The notes beneath the pieces were generated by a model. It had not been told where the DNA came from. It ran no database searches and worked only from the letters and a program-made list of their open reading frames with translations. A program made the position numbers and the translations under genes. A stretch of 34,372 nucleotides of DNA from Subdoligranulum sp. CAG:314. GTDB taxonomy: Bacteria > Bacillota > Clostridia > Christensenellales > CAG-314. The stretch is taken from the NCBI GenBank assembly GCA_000437915.1, contig FR900997.1:1-34372 (forward strand). Direction: 5' to 3'. Below are positions 22,801-31,000 of the stretch, piece by piece. Position 1 is the stretch's first letter, and every line of letters starts with the position of its first letter.

Positions 22801-24487
22801 CTGGCAGGGAGAGGAGTATGAAGATTTGTCTCTGCGTTACGGAGACGGCTACGGCAACATCGCAGGCGCCATAGAGGGAGGCTCCGTTTCCGATTGCGCT
22901 TATCGCTCCGATGAGTCGGGAAAGAGCGCGGTTGCCGCGCGGGTGTTCAGGGCGTATTCAGGAAACGGCGGCATAGACACAAAGAGATACGAAAGCGACT
23001 GCTTTGGTTCCTCGGGCTTGCTGTTCTGCTTTGAATATCGCGGTTTGTCTGTTTCCGAAAACATCAAAGCCGTATGCGCGGAGGTCGAAAGCAGGCTGCT
23101 CTCTCAGGAAAAAGCCTTTTCAAAAGCGAGCGACGGTTTGCCCTTTTCGTCGGTAAGTAAAGAAAATCTGAAAAATTCTACCAAAAACACGTTTCTCAGT
23201 TATTACGTACGGCAAGAGCTTTGCGTCAGGTACGGAGAAAGCGGAGTTGAAGTTCTTGAATTTGAGAGACTGCTGGACGGCATAGAGCTTTATCGAGAGA
23301 CAGCCGGGGAGGCGCCGGATTTGGACGGAGGGGCTTCCGCAATATGGCTGGACGACATGACAAAGGACGAGCTTTTGCGTTTCCTGACTATTTCGCCTCA
23401 ATTTAATGAATGGTTTACCGGTCTCAGAAGCAGAGCGATGGAGCTTGGCAACTATTGGGAGCTCGCGCCTGCTTACAACAATCTCATTGGATATGGCGTG
23501 GTTGGAAATTTGAAACCTTGGTTCCGCGAGGGGCTTGACTTTTTGCTCGGCAAGCTTGCTTCTTACGACGACTCCATGGGATTGAAAAGCCAATATATGC
23601 GCGCCTGGATAAACGCTCAATACGGAGCGGACAGCGAGATGGCGGGATGGTTTTGCGAGCTGTGCGCGTCGGGCGTTATTCCCGAGGGCATGTCTCCGTG
23701 CGGCATTGATTATATGCCGGAAAATACTTTCATTTCGTATTTCAAGCATAAAGCGATTCGCAGCTTGGGAGTCGAATACGAGCAGATGTCCGATGAATTT
23801 CTGTCTTTTTTATACAACAGATATGAAAACTGGGATACAGCATGGACATACAAAAATTACTTTTTGCTGAGCACGTATCTTGACTGGGCGGTAAAAGGCA
23901 TTTACGGCGAGACAAGCCAAGAGTTTGCTTGGTGGCAGTCTGTTAAAAAATTGAACACAGACAACTGGATTGACGTCGCAGGAGCAAAGGGCGTCAAGTA
24001 CTATCTGACGACGGAAGCCTGTCAAAAGCAGCTCGGTTCTTTGAGCGACGGCTTCAAAGGCTGGCTTGTTTCCGCTCTCGACAGCTGGGACGGAAGCGGT
24101 CTGCTGAGTGAATTCCTTTCCGACTCGGCTGCCGGTACGGGATATTTTTCTCAGTATGAAGAAATGCGCGCCGCCGAAGGTATTTATTTTTCCTGGTTGG
24201 ACAAAGCGGACAAACAGACCGTCTTGGATTATCTGAATTATATGACTTCGGATTCGCTGTTGGTTGCAAGCAACAGATTTTACAAACATTTAAACTATGG
24301 CAGCGCTTCGACTAACGCGATGCTGGTTGCGGCGATAAATCAGTGGGACGGAAGCGGATTGCTCAGCGAGCATCTGCGCAGGTTGAGCCGGGAGGGCGTG
24401 ACGTTCTTTTATTATAACCAATGGGTAACCCTTAGCTTTAGAGAAGAATTTGCGATGCTTTATTTTGCACGGGGACCAAAAATATGA
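19856..24487 (+). CDS. Very large InlB-repeat/GLUG-repeat surface lipoprotein
   Basis: This 1543-residue exported, lipid-anchored protein starts at ATG 19856, after GGAGGAAG. Its lipoprotein signal peptide ends with LAAC, Cys27. Residues ~30-250 are three InlB B-type repeats (for example VTFDTQGGSAVLSQ through LYAKW). From ~251 a domain begins with GWGTADDPYILYDAIDLN and FCGTFDGNGKTILFDG, the usual entry to GLUG-type adhesin repeats. Many short repeats follow up to ~1080 of the form NNFGTIKN and GGIVGINYQNGVVKNCSVYG, probably a beta-solenoid. Residues ~1150-1543 are predicted helical, with recurring WDGSGLLS (1411 and 1497), IYFSWLDKA...TVLDYL and YGETS motifs; I do not recognise this part, but it recurs in the next gene. 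It is the first gene of a two-gene operon and divergent from a MarR regulator. Confidence 0.88.
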   Translation: MALKKKIAVIVILLSVTVMCCWVLAACNSQVKVTFDTQGGSAVLSQSPNKGGTASLPEEPTRSGYEFDGWYIDRDLSAEFDFQTALTEDIVLYAKWLRKYNVVYNTMGGSSIESDTVKEGELLLPPQTPLRTGYNFSGWYTDMSCNEAYGFSNPVTEDMTLYAGWSQKTYYSVQFFVGKYDENSSWQPYGDVIWAEAGSQISFPDDPNPIVISGIHKQWTFAGWDKTIDCVLENTKLYATYVYEDEATRYVMGGWGTADDPYILYDAIDLNVFIQSLNEGWENAADGYYKLYQDVSIAAGVNSLAHKIPEGLSETEAKRFTFCGTFDGNGKTILFDGGSLENNFLESNYGTIKNLTISYYKNEDGHDVSFVGDNHGTMTDVSYTTIYNSQYNLYSFVGAPLCVNNYGTISAKNVLALSGLLSFSGEGAGICVNNFGTIKNLVSDALFLRSGAGDYSISGIAVNNFGRIEKCLVSGAAFGDYAYESSQFSGIVYRNCAGASVSDCITAAAIYVFETAGGACFINEGKIENFYLCDRTVCDTFLFSYICLYTGYFAYYYSAYAFAIVENFAGVSVYNTAEGQITGCFAGGAQLGTLPDEIVNFHLNIDWHFYVIDLKKVGGVCLFAGGDSEISDCAVRNLYGLTGGGVVYEMYGNASAENCLTRCLSNEAFESEEEIFSEGEFVGAAFLMRENSQLKQITTSLNQWNSNDGSENNFRTSLKLAGLVFRAEDDAVIEDSYAEVWAVADEVAGLCYDFGGKSIIDCCSYVRPANFGMSALAYGCVYLREGSLVSLAGSSENAVDADGRKASFEINQLNAAELCAFVIYNYGTIESLLLNHESNAENTLSLFRGRWGENEVVPQVSAIVAAHNFGTVRDCVINVVYSGYGESQYAWLPQYGFLKSSEASGGIVGINYQNGVVKNCSVYGISVVSDKAAGGIAGRSLGGEITDCYADLCVAQAPQAGGVVGYALDTDILRCVAHNNSSWQGEEYEDLSLRYGDGYGNIAGAIEGGSVSDCAYRSDESGKSAVAARVFRAYSGNGGIDTKRYESDCFGSSGLLFCFEYRGLSVSENIKAVCAEVESRLLSQEKAFSKASDGLPFSSVSKENLKNSTKNTFLSYYVRQELCVRYGESGVEVLEFERLLDGIELYRETAGEAPDLDGGASAIWLDDMTKDELLRFLTISPQFNEWFTGLRSRAMELGNYWELAPAYNNLIGYGVVGNLKPWFREGLDFLLGKLASYDDSMGLKSQYMRAWINAQYGADSEMAGWFCELCASGVIPEGMSPCGIDYMPENTFISYFKHKAIRSLGVEYEQMSDEFLSFLYNRYENWDTAWTYKNYFLLSTYLDWAVKGIYGETSQEFAWWQSVKKLNTDNWIDVAGAKGVKYYLTTEACQKQLGSLSDGFKGWLVSALDSWDGSGLLSEFLSDSAAGTGYFSQYEEMRAAEGIYFSWLDKADKQTVLDYLNYMTSDSLLVASNRFYKHLNYGSASTNAMLVAAINQWDGSGLLSEHLRRLSREGVTFFYYNQWVTLSFREEFAMLYFARGPKI

Positions 24488-24510
24488 AAAATTTTTCAAA
24501 GGAGAAAATT

Positions 24511-26799
24511 ATGAAAAAGGTAAAATGTATTTTGATTTTTGCGCTTGTCTTGCTTGCGCTTGTTTGCTTTGCGGCTTGTGAAAAAACGTATTGCGAAGTG
24601 ATTTTCGACACGGACGGAGGCAGCGCGATAGCCTTGCAAAGTGTCGAAAAAGGCTCCGCTGCGACAAAACCCGCCGAAAGTCCGACCAAAACGGGATTTG
24701 TGTTCGACGGCTGGTACAAGGACGCCGAATTGACCATTCCTTTCGATTGGGAAAGTCCCGTTTATGAAAACACTACCGTTTACGCAAAATTCAGTCCGGC
24801 TGCATTGAAGCGTACTGTCACGTTTGAAGGAAACGGCGGCAGTCCTACTGTTTCGCAGACGGTGAACGACGGTGGAAAAGCCGTCTTGCCCGAGCCGCCG
24901 TCCAAGACAGGATACGCATTCAAGGGGTGGTTTCTTGACAACGGTACCTTTTCCGAGGGATTTGATTTTGAAACGGTTGTTACGTCGGACGTTACGCTTT
25001 ACGCCAAATGGACAAGGGTTTTTGTCGTGACTTTTCACAACGAAAACGGCAACGCGATAAGCGCTCAGACCGTCGAGGAAGGGCAGACGGCAGCTGAACC
25101 GACAGATGTGTTCTACAACGGCACAGAGGAAAATTGGATGCTTGAAGGATGGTATACCGAAGAAGAGCTTGAAACCGCATTCGATTTCTCGACGCCGATA
25201 AATTCCGACATAGAATTGTGGACGAACTGGGTGAGAGCCTTTGAGGTTGCTTTTGAAAACAACGGCGGCGCCGTGATTGCTTCGCAGACGGTGACCGAAG
25301 GGGGAAAAGCCGTCTTGCCCGAGCAGCCGTCAAGACAGGGATATGTTTTCAAGGGATGGTTTCTTGACAACGGTACCTTTTCCGAGGGATTTGATTTTGA
25401 AACGGTTGTTACGTCGGACGTTACGCTTTACGCCAAATGGACAAGGGTTTTTGTCGTGACTTTTCACAACGAAAACGGCAATGCGATAAGCTCTCAGACC
25501 GTCGAGGAGGGGCAGACGGCAGCTGAACCTACTGAGGTCACGTGCGACAAATCCGGTGATTGGCGCTTTGAAGGATGGTATACCGAAGAAGAGCTGCTCA
25601 ACGTCTTTGATTTCGACGCGACGCTTACCTCCGATACGGAGCTGTGGGCGGGCTGGAGTCAATGGTTTACTTTGAAATTTATTGACAGCTCGGGGACTTA
25701 TGCGGATATAGAGGATATCGAAGTGAAAGCAGGCTCTTCCCTCAGGGATGTGCCGGAATTGGAAAGAGACGGGTTTGAATTCCGGGGCTGGTGCAGTTAC
25801 GGTTACTCCGCAGAGTTAAGGTTTGATAATATCTCAAACAATATGAATTGCTTTGCAAGATGGGATAAAAAAGCCGACAGGACAAGCGAAGGACATCAAG
25901 GATTGTACACGCTTAATTTGAATGCAGATTGCTGGGTTGACCGCGTCGGTTATCTGGGATTTGTGCGGTGGCTCGATTATGATTTTAAGTATGCAGATAG
26001 CAATACCGTGTGGGGCGACCCCGACGGCGGCACGTTTCTTGAAAATATATTCGACCCGAGCTTGGCGTATTTGTTCGGAGAATTTGCTTCGTTGTGGGAC
26101 GGCAGCGGACTGCTCAGTGACTTTATCACAACAAAAGTGTCAGGCGTCTCGCAGAAATATTACGATATGACGGGCTGGACAAAAAGTGATTTAAACAGAG
26201 CTTGGTCTGAAATCAAAGAGGCGCAAGGCTTGACATTGTGCTGGATTGATTCCGCTGCGCCTGAGACAGTGATTTACTATTTTGAAAAACAGCTGTATCT
26301 GTCGGAGAACGATGCCGTTTTAAAATCGATGCCTTACGCCTTCGGTTTGGAAATAGTGAACGTCATTAAAAACTGGAATCGCTTGACTTTGCTGACAATA
26401 CATTTGGATGGAGTTTACACCGCAGTGCACAGTTACTATCCGTATTGGCAGGCTTTGAAAACAGCACAAGGAATTCTCAAAATACCTGACGACGGCGGAG
26501 AAACAGACGGTCCTGTCGTTTCGGACTACTCTAAGATGTCCGATTGGCTCAAAGCAAAAACACTGGATAAATACGGAGAAACAAGCGAACAGTATTGGGC
26601 GCTGATAAATGAAATCCTCAATCCGGAGTTTCGCGGGTACGTGGATTGCGACACTAATCCTTCGGGATTTGTAGTCTGGATAGAGGACGACAGCGGGTGG
26701 TATTCATGGAGCGATTCTTCTTTGAGAGAGTCGGAGTTTGTGGAAATAAGGGCATTGCTGGTGCAATGGGCAAACGAGTTTGCTTCGGCAACGGAGTAA
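24511..26799 (+). CDS. InlB-repeat surface lipoprotein, paralogue of the preceding gene
   Basis: This 762-residue protein has a signal peptide MKKVKCILIF..., lipobox FAAC, Cys23. The ATG at 24511 follows AAAGGAG. An earlier ATG (24484) overlaps the upstream stop and would add nine residues ahead of the signal, so it is less likely. Residues ~24-450 are six InlB B-type repeats. Repeats 2+3 and 4+5 form two near-identical double units of 143 codons. Residues ~460-762 are a helical domain with WDGSGLLS at 529, LTLCWIDSAAPETVIYY and YGETSEQYW at 688, the same motifs as in the C-terminus of the upstream protein. The proteins share export, repeat type and C-terminal module, so they probably work together at the cell surface. 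A strong terminator follows. Confidence 0.88.
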   Translation: MKKVKCILIFALVLLALVCFAACEKTYCEVIFDTDGGSAIALQSVEKGSAATKPAESPTKTGFVFDGWYKDAELTIPFDWESPVYENTTVYAKFSPAALKRTVTFEGNGGSPTVSQTVNDGGKAVLPEPPSKTGYAFKGWFLDNGTFSEGFDFETVVTSDVTLYAKWTRVFVVTFHNENGNAISAQTVEEGQTAAEPTDVFYNGTEENWMLEGWYTEEELETAFDFSTPINSDIELWTNWVRAFEVAFENNGGAVIASQTVTEGGKAVLPEQPSRQGYVFKGWFLDNGTFSEGFDFETVVTSDVTLYAKWTRVFVVTFHNENGNAISSQTVEEGQTAAEPTEVTCDKSGDWRFEGWYTEEELLNVFDFDATLTSDTELWAGWSQWFTLKFIDSSGTYADIEDIEVKAGSSLRDVPELERDGFEFRGWCSYGYSAELRFDNISNNMNCFARWDKKADRTSEGHQGLYTLNLNADCWVDRVGYLGFVRWLDYDFKYADSNTVWGDPDGGTFLENIFDPSLAYLFGEFASLWDGSGLLSDFITTKVSGVSQKYYDMTGWTKSDLNRAWSEIKEAQGLTLCWIDSAAPETVIYYFEKQLYLSENDAVLKSMPYAFGLEIVNVIKNWNRLTLLTIHLDGVYTAVHSYYPYWQALKTAQGILKIPDDGGETDGPVVSDYSKMSDWLKAKTLDKYGETSEQYWALINEILNPEFRGYVDCDTNPSGFVVWIEDDSGWYSWSDSSLRESEFVEIRALLVQWANEFASATE
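24928..25533 (+). repeat. 429-bp internal duplication of a two-InlB-repeat unit
   Basis: The unit starting at 24928 recurs 429 bp later, at 25357. At least 125 bp (24928-25052) are identical and similarity continues to about 25104/25533. The period is 143 codons, so the frame is kept. This indicates a recent in-gene duplication and a site prone to length change. Confidence 0.9.
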
Positions 26800-26810
26800 A
26801 CGGTTTCAAC

Positions 26811-26840
26811 AAAAAAGCAGACGTTTACGTCTGCTTTTTT
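26811..26840 (+). terminator. Terminator of the InlB lipoprotein operon
   Basis: The stem AAAAAAGCAGACG/CGTCTGCTTTTTT has a TTTA loop. Confidence 0.92.
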
Positions 26841-26881
26841 GTTGTATACTAACCGATTTGGATTGCAAACAGCGAGACTTG

Positions 26882-26911
26882 TTGACTCTCGGCAATCGGT
26901 TGTGTTAAAAT
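26882..26911 (+). promoter_or_regulatory. Promoter of the methyltransferase gene
   Basis: TTGACT (26882-26887), 18 bp, TAAAAT (26906-26911) preceded by TGt. The leader to 27078 holds an inverted repeat: TGTCGGGCATA and TATGCCGACA (about 26932-26972) pair with one bulged G. I see no known riboswitch in it. Confidence 0.65.
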
Positions 26912-27077
26912 CACAGAAAACGAATAGGCTTTGTCGGGCATATGTTTTTTGATGGCTTATGCCGACAGAGCTTTCTTAAAATTTTGAACATTATGCTTAA
27001 AGCGTTTTGACGTTTCTAAGGTCAATGAATAAATTGAAATTGGACAAATAATTTTGACGGATAAGGATATTTTCTGT

Positions 27078-27692
27078 ATGGTTGCCGATTTTGAAAAAAA
27101 CGCTGCTGCTTACGACGCGATTTGCGACAGTTGGGCAGAAACGAGAAATAAAAGCCCAATCAATCGTTGCGTCGTGCAGTTTGCCGCCCTGCTTGAAAAA
27201 GGCTGTCACGTGCTGGACATAGGCTGCGGCACAGGTTTTCCCATTGACGCGTATTTGAGCGGGCAGGGGTTTTCCGTCACGGGCATCGACGTTTCGGCAA
27301 GGATGCTGGAAAAGGCAAGAAAACTAAACCTTAAAAACGCGCGCTTTTTGCTCGCCGACGCGGCGGAGTATTTTTCCGATGAGCAATTCGGCGGCGTCAT
27401 AGCCTTTGATTCGCTGTGGCATCTGTCTCGAAATAAGCAGCTTGAAGCGTATTTTCATATTGGCGCCATGCTTAAAAGGGGCGGATATTTTTTGTTTACC
27501 CACGGAAAAAGAGAGGGGGAGACGTCGGGAGAGATGTTCGGAGAAAAATTTTTTTACTGCGCGCACGACATGGCGGCTGTCACAGACGTTTTGCGGAGCA
27601 ACGGGATGGAAATCGTAGCTTTGACGGAGGACTACCGCGAAGAAACGACGGGACACAGGGAGCTGTTGGTCGTTGCCCGAAAATCGGAGTGA
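27078..27692 (+). CDS. Class I SAM-dependent methyltransferase
   Basis: This 204-residue protein from ATG 27078 is preceded by AAGGA at ten bases. A TTG eight codons upstream (27054) has no ribosome site. Motif I is HVLDIGCGTGFPIDAYL (~43-60), followed by VTGIDVSARMLEKARKL with the acidic SAM-binding Asp. NARFLLADAAEYF is motif II-like, and the post-motif is GGVIAFDSLWHLSR. This is the Methyltransf_11/25 fold of small-molecule methyltransferases. The substrate cannot be inferred. It stands alone, between its own promoter and terminator. Confidence 0.88.
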   Translation: MVADFEKNAAAYDAICDSWAETRNKSPINRCVVQFAALLEKGCHVLDIGCGTGFPIDAYLSGQGFSVTGIDVSARMLEKARKLNLKNARFLLADAAEYFSDEQFGGVIAFDSLWHLSRNKQLEAYFHIGAMLKRGGYFLFTHGKREGETSGEMFGEKFFYCAHDMAAVTDVLRSNGMEIVALTEDYREETTGHRELLVVARKSE

Positions 27693-27726
27693 AAAATTTG
27701 TTTTTGGTTTTTTAACGATATTTATT

Positions 27727-27757
27727 AGAGCGGTTGAAGGAATAACCGCTCTTTTTT
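27727..27757 (+). terminator. Terminator of the methyltransferase gene
   Basis: Stem AGAGCGGTT/AACCGCTCT with an eight-base loop, then six T. Confidence 0.9.
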
Positions 27758-28028
27758 GTCCGCTGAATTTGAAGTAAATTTTCTCTTTTGTCGGGCAAGG
27801 CTTGCGTTCGAGCGCGCAAAAAGAAATTTGATTGCCTTTTTTTCGCCGCAGAGTTTTTTGCGGCGTTTTTTTGGCTGCAAGCCAAGCCGTTGCCGCAGCG
27901 TTTAAAAACGCCCGCGAAATAAAAGCTTTATCGGACTCATAGCCCAACTATGACATACTGTTGTCTTATTTCGTTTGCTACCATGATTTTGACAAGCGCG
28001 CAATGTCAATTTTTTTCAGGAGGAAGAA
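27758..28028 (+). other. Intergenic region before the RHS gene
   Basis: This stretch holds no convincing gene. It has a second terminator-like hairpin CGCCGCA/TGCGGCG plus T7 (27844-27872) with no evident upstream gene, and a 12-base match, TTGCCGCAGCGT (27890-27901), to the repeat at 8461. Just before the RHS ribosome site, TTGACA-N9-TGTCAA (27989-28009) is followed by TTTTTTT, which could be a weak attenuator. I found no clear promoter. Confidence 0.4.
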
Positions 28029-31000
28029 ATGGAAATCACCAACAATCAAAATGCGGAAAGCTTCGTCGTGCGCGAGCTGACCGAGAAAAGCAATGGGAAC
28101 GCAAAATATTTTTTGCTTTCAAACGGCAACATAAGAGCGGAATTTTACGCTTCCGAATGCGCGGAAACGATTTCTGCGGAAGAAACGAATACGGACAAAT
28201 TGCCTGCTGCCGTTAAGGCAACCGCCGCAGCCGCAGACAGTCAAACGCTCAATCTCGGCGTAACCGTGTACGGATTTACCGCGGATTTGTCTACTCCTTT
28301 AAGCGGAAACAATACGTACACCATGTATGCGCCGAATATTACACGCAACGCGTCGGCTTTTTTGGTAAAGGGCAACAGAACGGCAATGAGCAGGGTTGCC
28401 TTCGCACAGGTTGGCGGAAGCGTGCCCCAAGGGATAGATATACAAAGCTGCAAGCTGTATCTATGCACGGGAAGCTCGGCGCCCAACAATCTTTTTTATT
28501 CTTACGCCAATATAGCGGGTAACCCGATAACAGTTAATTCGGTGTCGTTTTCAACAACGCCAACAGGCTTGTTTTCATATTCTTTGGGCGAAGACAACAG
28601 ATATTGGGCGACAATCGACGTTGCCACAACTGCGGGCGCGAGCCTTAACAGAGGGTTCTGCCTGTTGCCGTATTCGTCTGCGATGATGGCGGTGTCTGTT
28701 TGCAGCTCTGTTGCCGAGCAAAGCGTGAGACCTAAATTGGTTGTGGAATACACTCTGCCCGTTGACGCAAGCCACGAAGATATTGCGGACGTTGACGCAA
28801 ATCTGCAATACGCCGCAGTTGAAGAAAAGGAGCAGTCCTACGTCGAGGGCGGCGCCGGCAACGCGGGAGAATACGGCGTAAACGTAAGGACGGGGCGGCT
28901 GTTTTTCGACAAACCGCTGTTTTCGCTCGGCGGCAACAAAATGCCCGCGAGCTTTGAGCTTTGCTACAACAAAGCCAACGCCGATACGCGAAAAATCAAC
29001 ACCGACAACTCGACGGCTAAAACCTTTAATCTTGCCACGCATATGCCAAAGGGCTTCAAGCTCAACTGTCAGCAGTATGTGTTTCCTTCGGGAAACGATT
29101 ACGTTTACGTGGACGGCGCTTACAATTATCACAGGTTTGCGCTTGCGCAGAACGCGACGGACGTATATTTCGACACGGCGGGAACGGGACTTTTGCTTTA
29201 CGTCAAGACGGACGGCTTTGAAATAAAGGACAACACGTTCAACCGCATGACGTTCAACGCCAAGGGGCTTTTGATTTCCGTCGAAAAGACGTTCAAAAAC
29301 GCAACCGTAAGCATGACAAACGCTTACGACGCGGAGGACGCCGACAAGCTGGTTTCAGTGACGGACGGCATGGGGCGCGTGACGCAGTTTGCATATGCGG
29401 GAAGAACCGTAACCGTGACAAAGCCCGACGGCAACACGCTGACAATGACAATGAACGACGACTGGCGCCTTGCGGGGCTGTCCGAGTCGGACGGCACCTC
29501 AAGCTCTTACGCTTACAACGCGGACGGAGTTTTGGAAAGCGCGGAAAACAGCGCGGGAGAAAAAGCCGTTTTCACCTTCGACGCGCAGGGGCGCGTTGCA
29601 GGCGTGAAAAACAAAGTCAAAGGCTCGTCCGTGGGCAACACCCTGTTTGACTATACCTTAAGCTATCTCACCAAGACGGTGACTTACCGATACACGGACG
29701 ACGAGGACGCGACGCACAAAATCAGATACGTCTACGAGTTTGACGGCGACGGCAAAACCGTCCGCACTTACGAAGCTCTCGACGACGCTTTCAACTCATA
29801 CGGAAACATACAATTCAGGTCGGAGAGCGAATTCGAGCACTTTGTGCAGACCAACACGGGCACGCCCATGCTTGCGGGTATGTTCGAGACGGCAGGCGAA
29901 ATTTACAACAGCAAGGTGGTGGACGAGTTTCAGACGACGGCTTACAGCGTAAATTCTCTTTCGGAGCTGCCGAAAACCAAATCTGGCGAGCACTATGTGC
30001 TTTCGGCAACGGCTAATCTTGCGGGAACCAACGCGGGTGAAGTTTACAAAATCGAGCTTGTGGAAGCGGGCACGACAGAAAGGGTAATAAAAACTCTCGA
30101 ATTTAACGCGGGAGAAAACCGCCCTCAATATCGCGCAATATCCTTTACCGTACTCGGCGACGTCGGGCAGGTGGGGTTCAGGCTTGTCAGACAAGCCGTT
30201 TTCAGCTCGGGAGGCTTTTACAACGTCAAGCTGACGAAAACCTTGAAGCCAAAGACATACGACTGCACAAACATGGGAAAAAACGTGATTGACAACGTGT
30301 GCGGACAGAAATGGTCGTCCCTGACGGGAAATATGTCTGTGGAGTATACTCCTACCGCCTCCTCTGCCGTCGTGGAGCTTAACAACATAAAATTTCTTGC
30401 GGAGGACTTTGAAGTAAACAAAAAGAACGCCAACGACTCGACGGCGGGGTTTGACGTGTGGTACAACGGCTTGAAAAACTGCATACACAACGCCCATAAC
30501 GTAAAGTTTTTTACAGGCTCGACAAAATACACCTTTAACTGCGTCGAGTTTGCAAGAGTCACCTTCGAGAACGGCAGAGCGATTATCGACAAGATCGTTT
30601 ACTCTCCAGAAACGGGCGTATACGCCAGGGCGGTCAGAAACGTTATAGGGAATTTTGACGATAGTCGTTACAGTTATATTATAGAGCAGTACACGGATTT
30701 GGACGAGCATATGCTTGCCGTCAGAAAAAAGGGCTTCAACGATATGATAACGGAATACTCTTACGACGACTTGGGCAACCTGACTTCGGAAAAAACCTAT
30801 GATTATTGGTCGCCCGACACCTTTTTCAAAACCGAATACGTCTACGAGCAGAACGGCGGATTTTTGAAAAGCGTAACGACGCACGACCTGTCGCCCGCGG
30901 TCACTGTGCAATACTCCAACACTCTTTCCACGGGCAATGTTTCCGAGGTGACAAGCCCTCGCGGACAGACGACATCAAGCGTTTACGCCGCAAACAACAT

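Noticed and set aside
26942..27010. 22-codon ORF in the methyltransferase leader
   Set aside because: No ribosome site and it lies partly in the leader hairpin; not enough support for a gene.
27054..27077. TTG start for the methyltransferase
   Set aside because: No Shine-Dalgarno upstream; ATG 27078 has AAGGA at a suitable distance.
27890..27901. 12-base match TTGCCGCAGCGT to the tRNA-Gly flank repeat
   Set aside because: Too short to call a dispersed repeat from this window alone.
27324..27947. 207-codon minus-strand open frame covering the methyltransferase end and the intergenic region
   Set aside because: It crosses two terminators and the antisense of a clear methyltransferase; no recognisable domain.
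29796..30911. 371-codon minus-strand open frame inside the RHS gene
   Set aside because: Antisense shadow; no ribosome site and no domain, while the forward YD repeats are clear.
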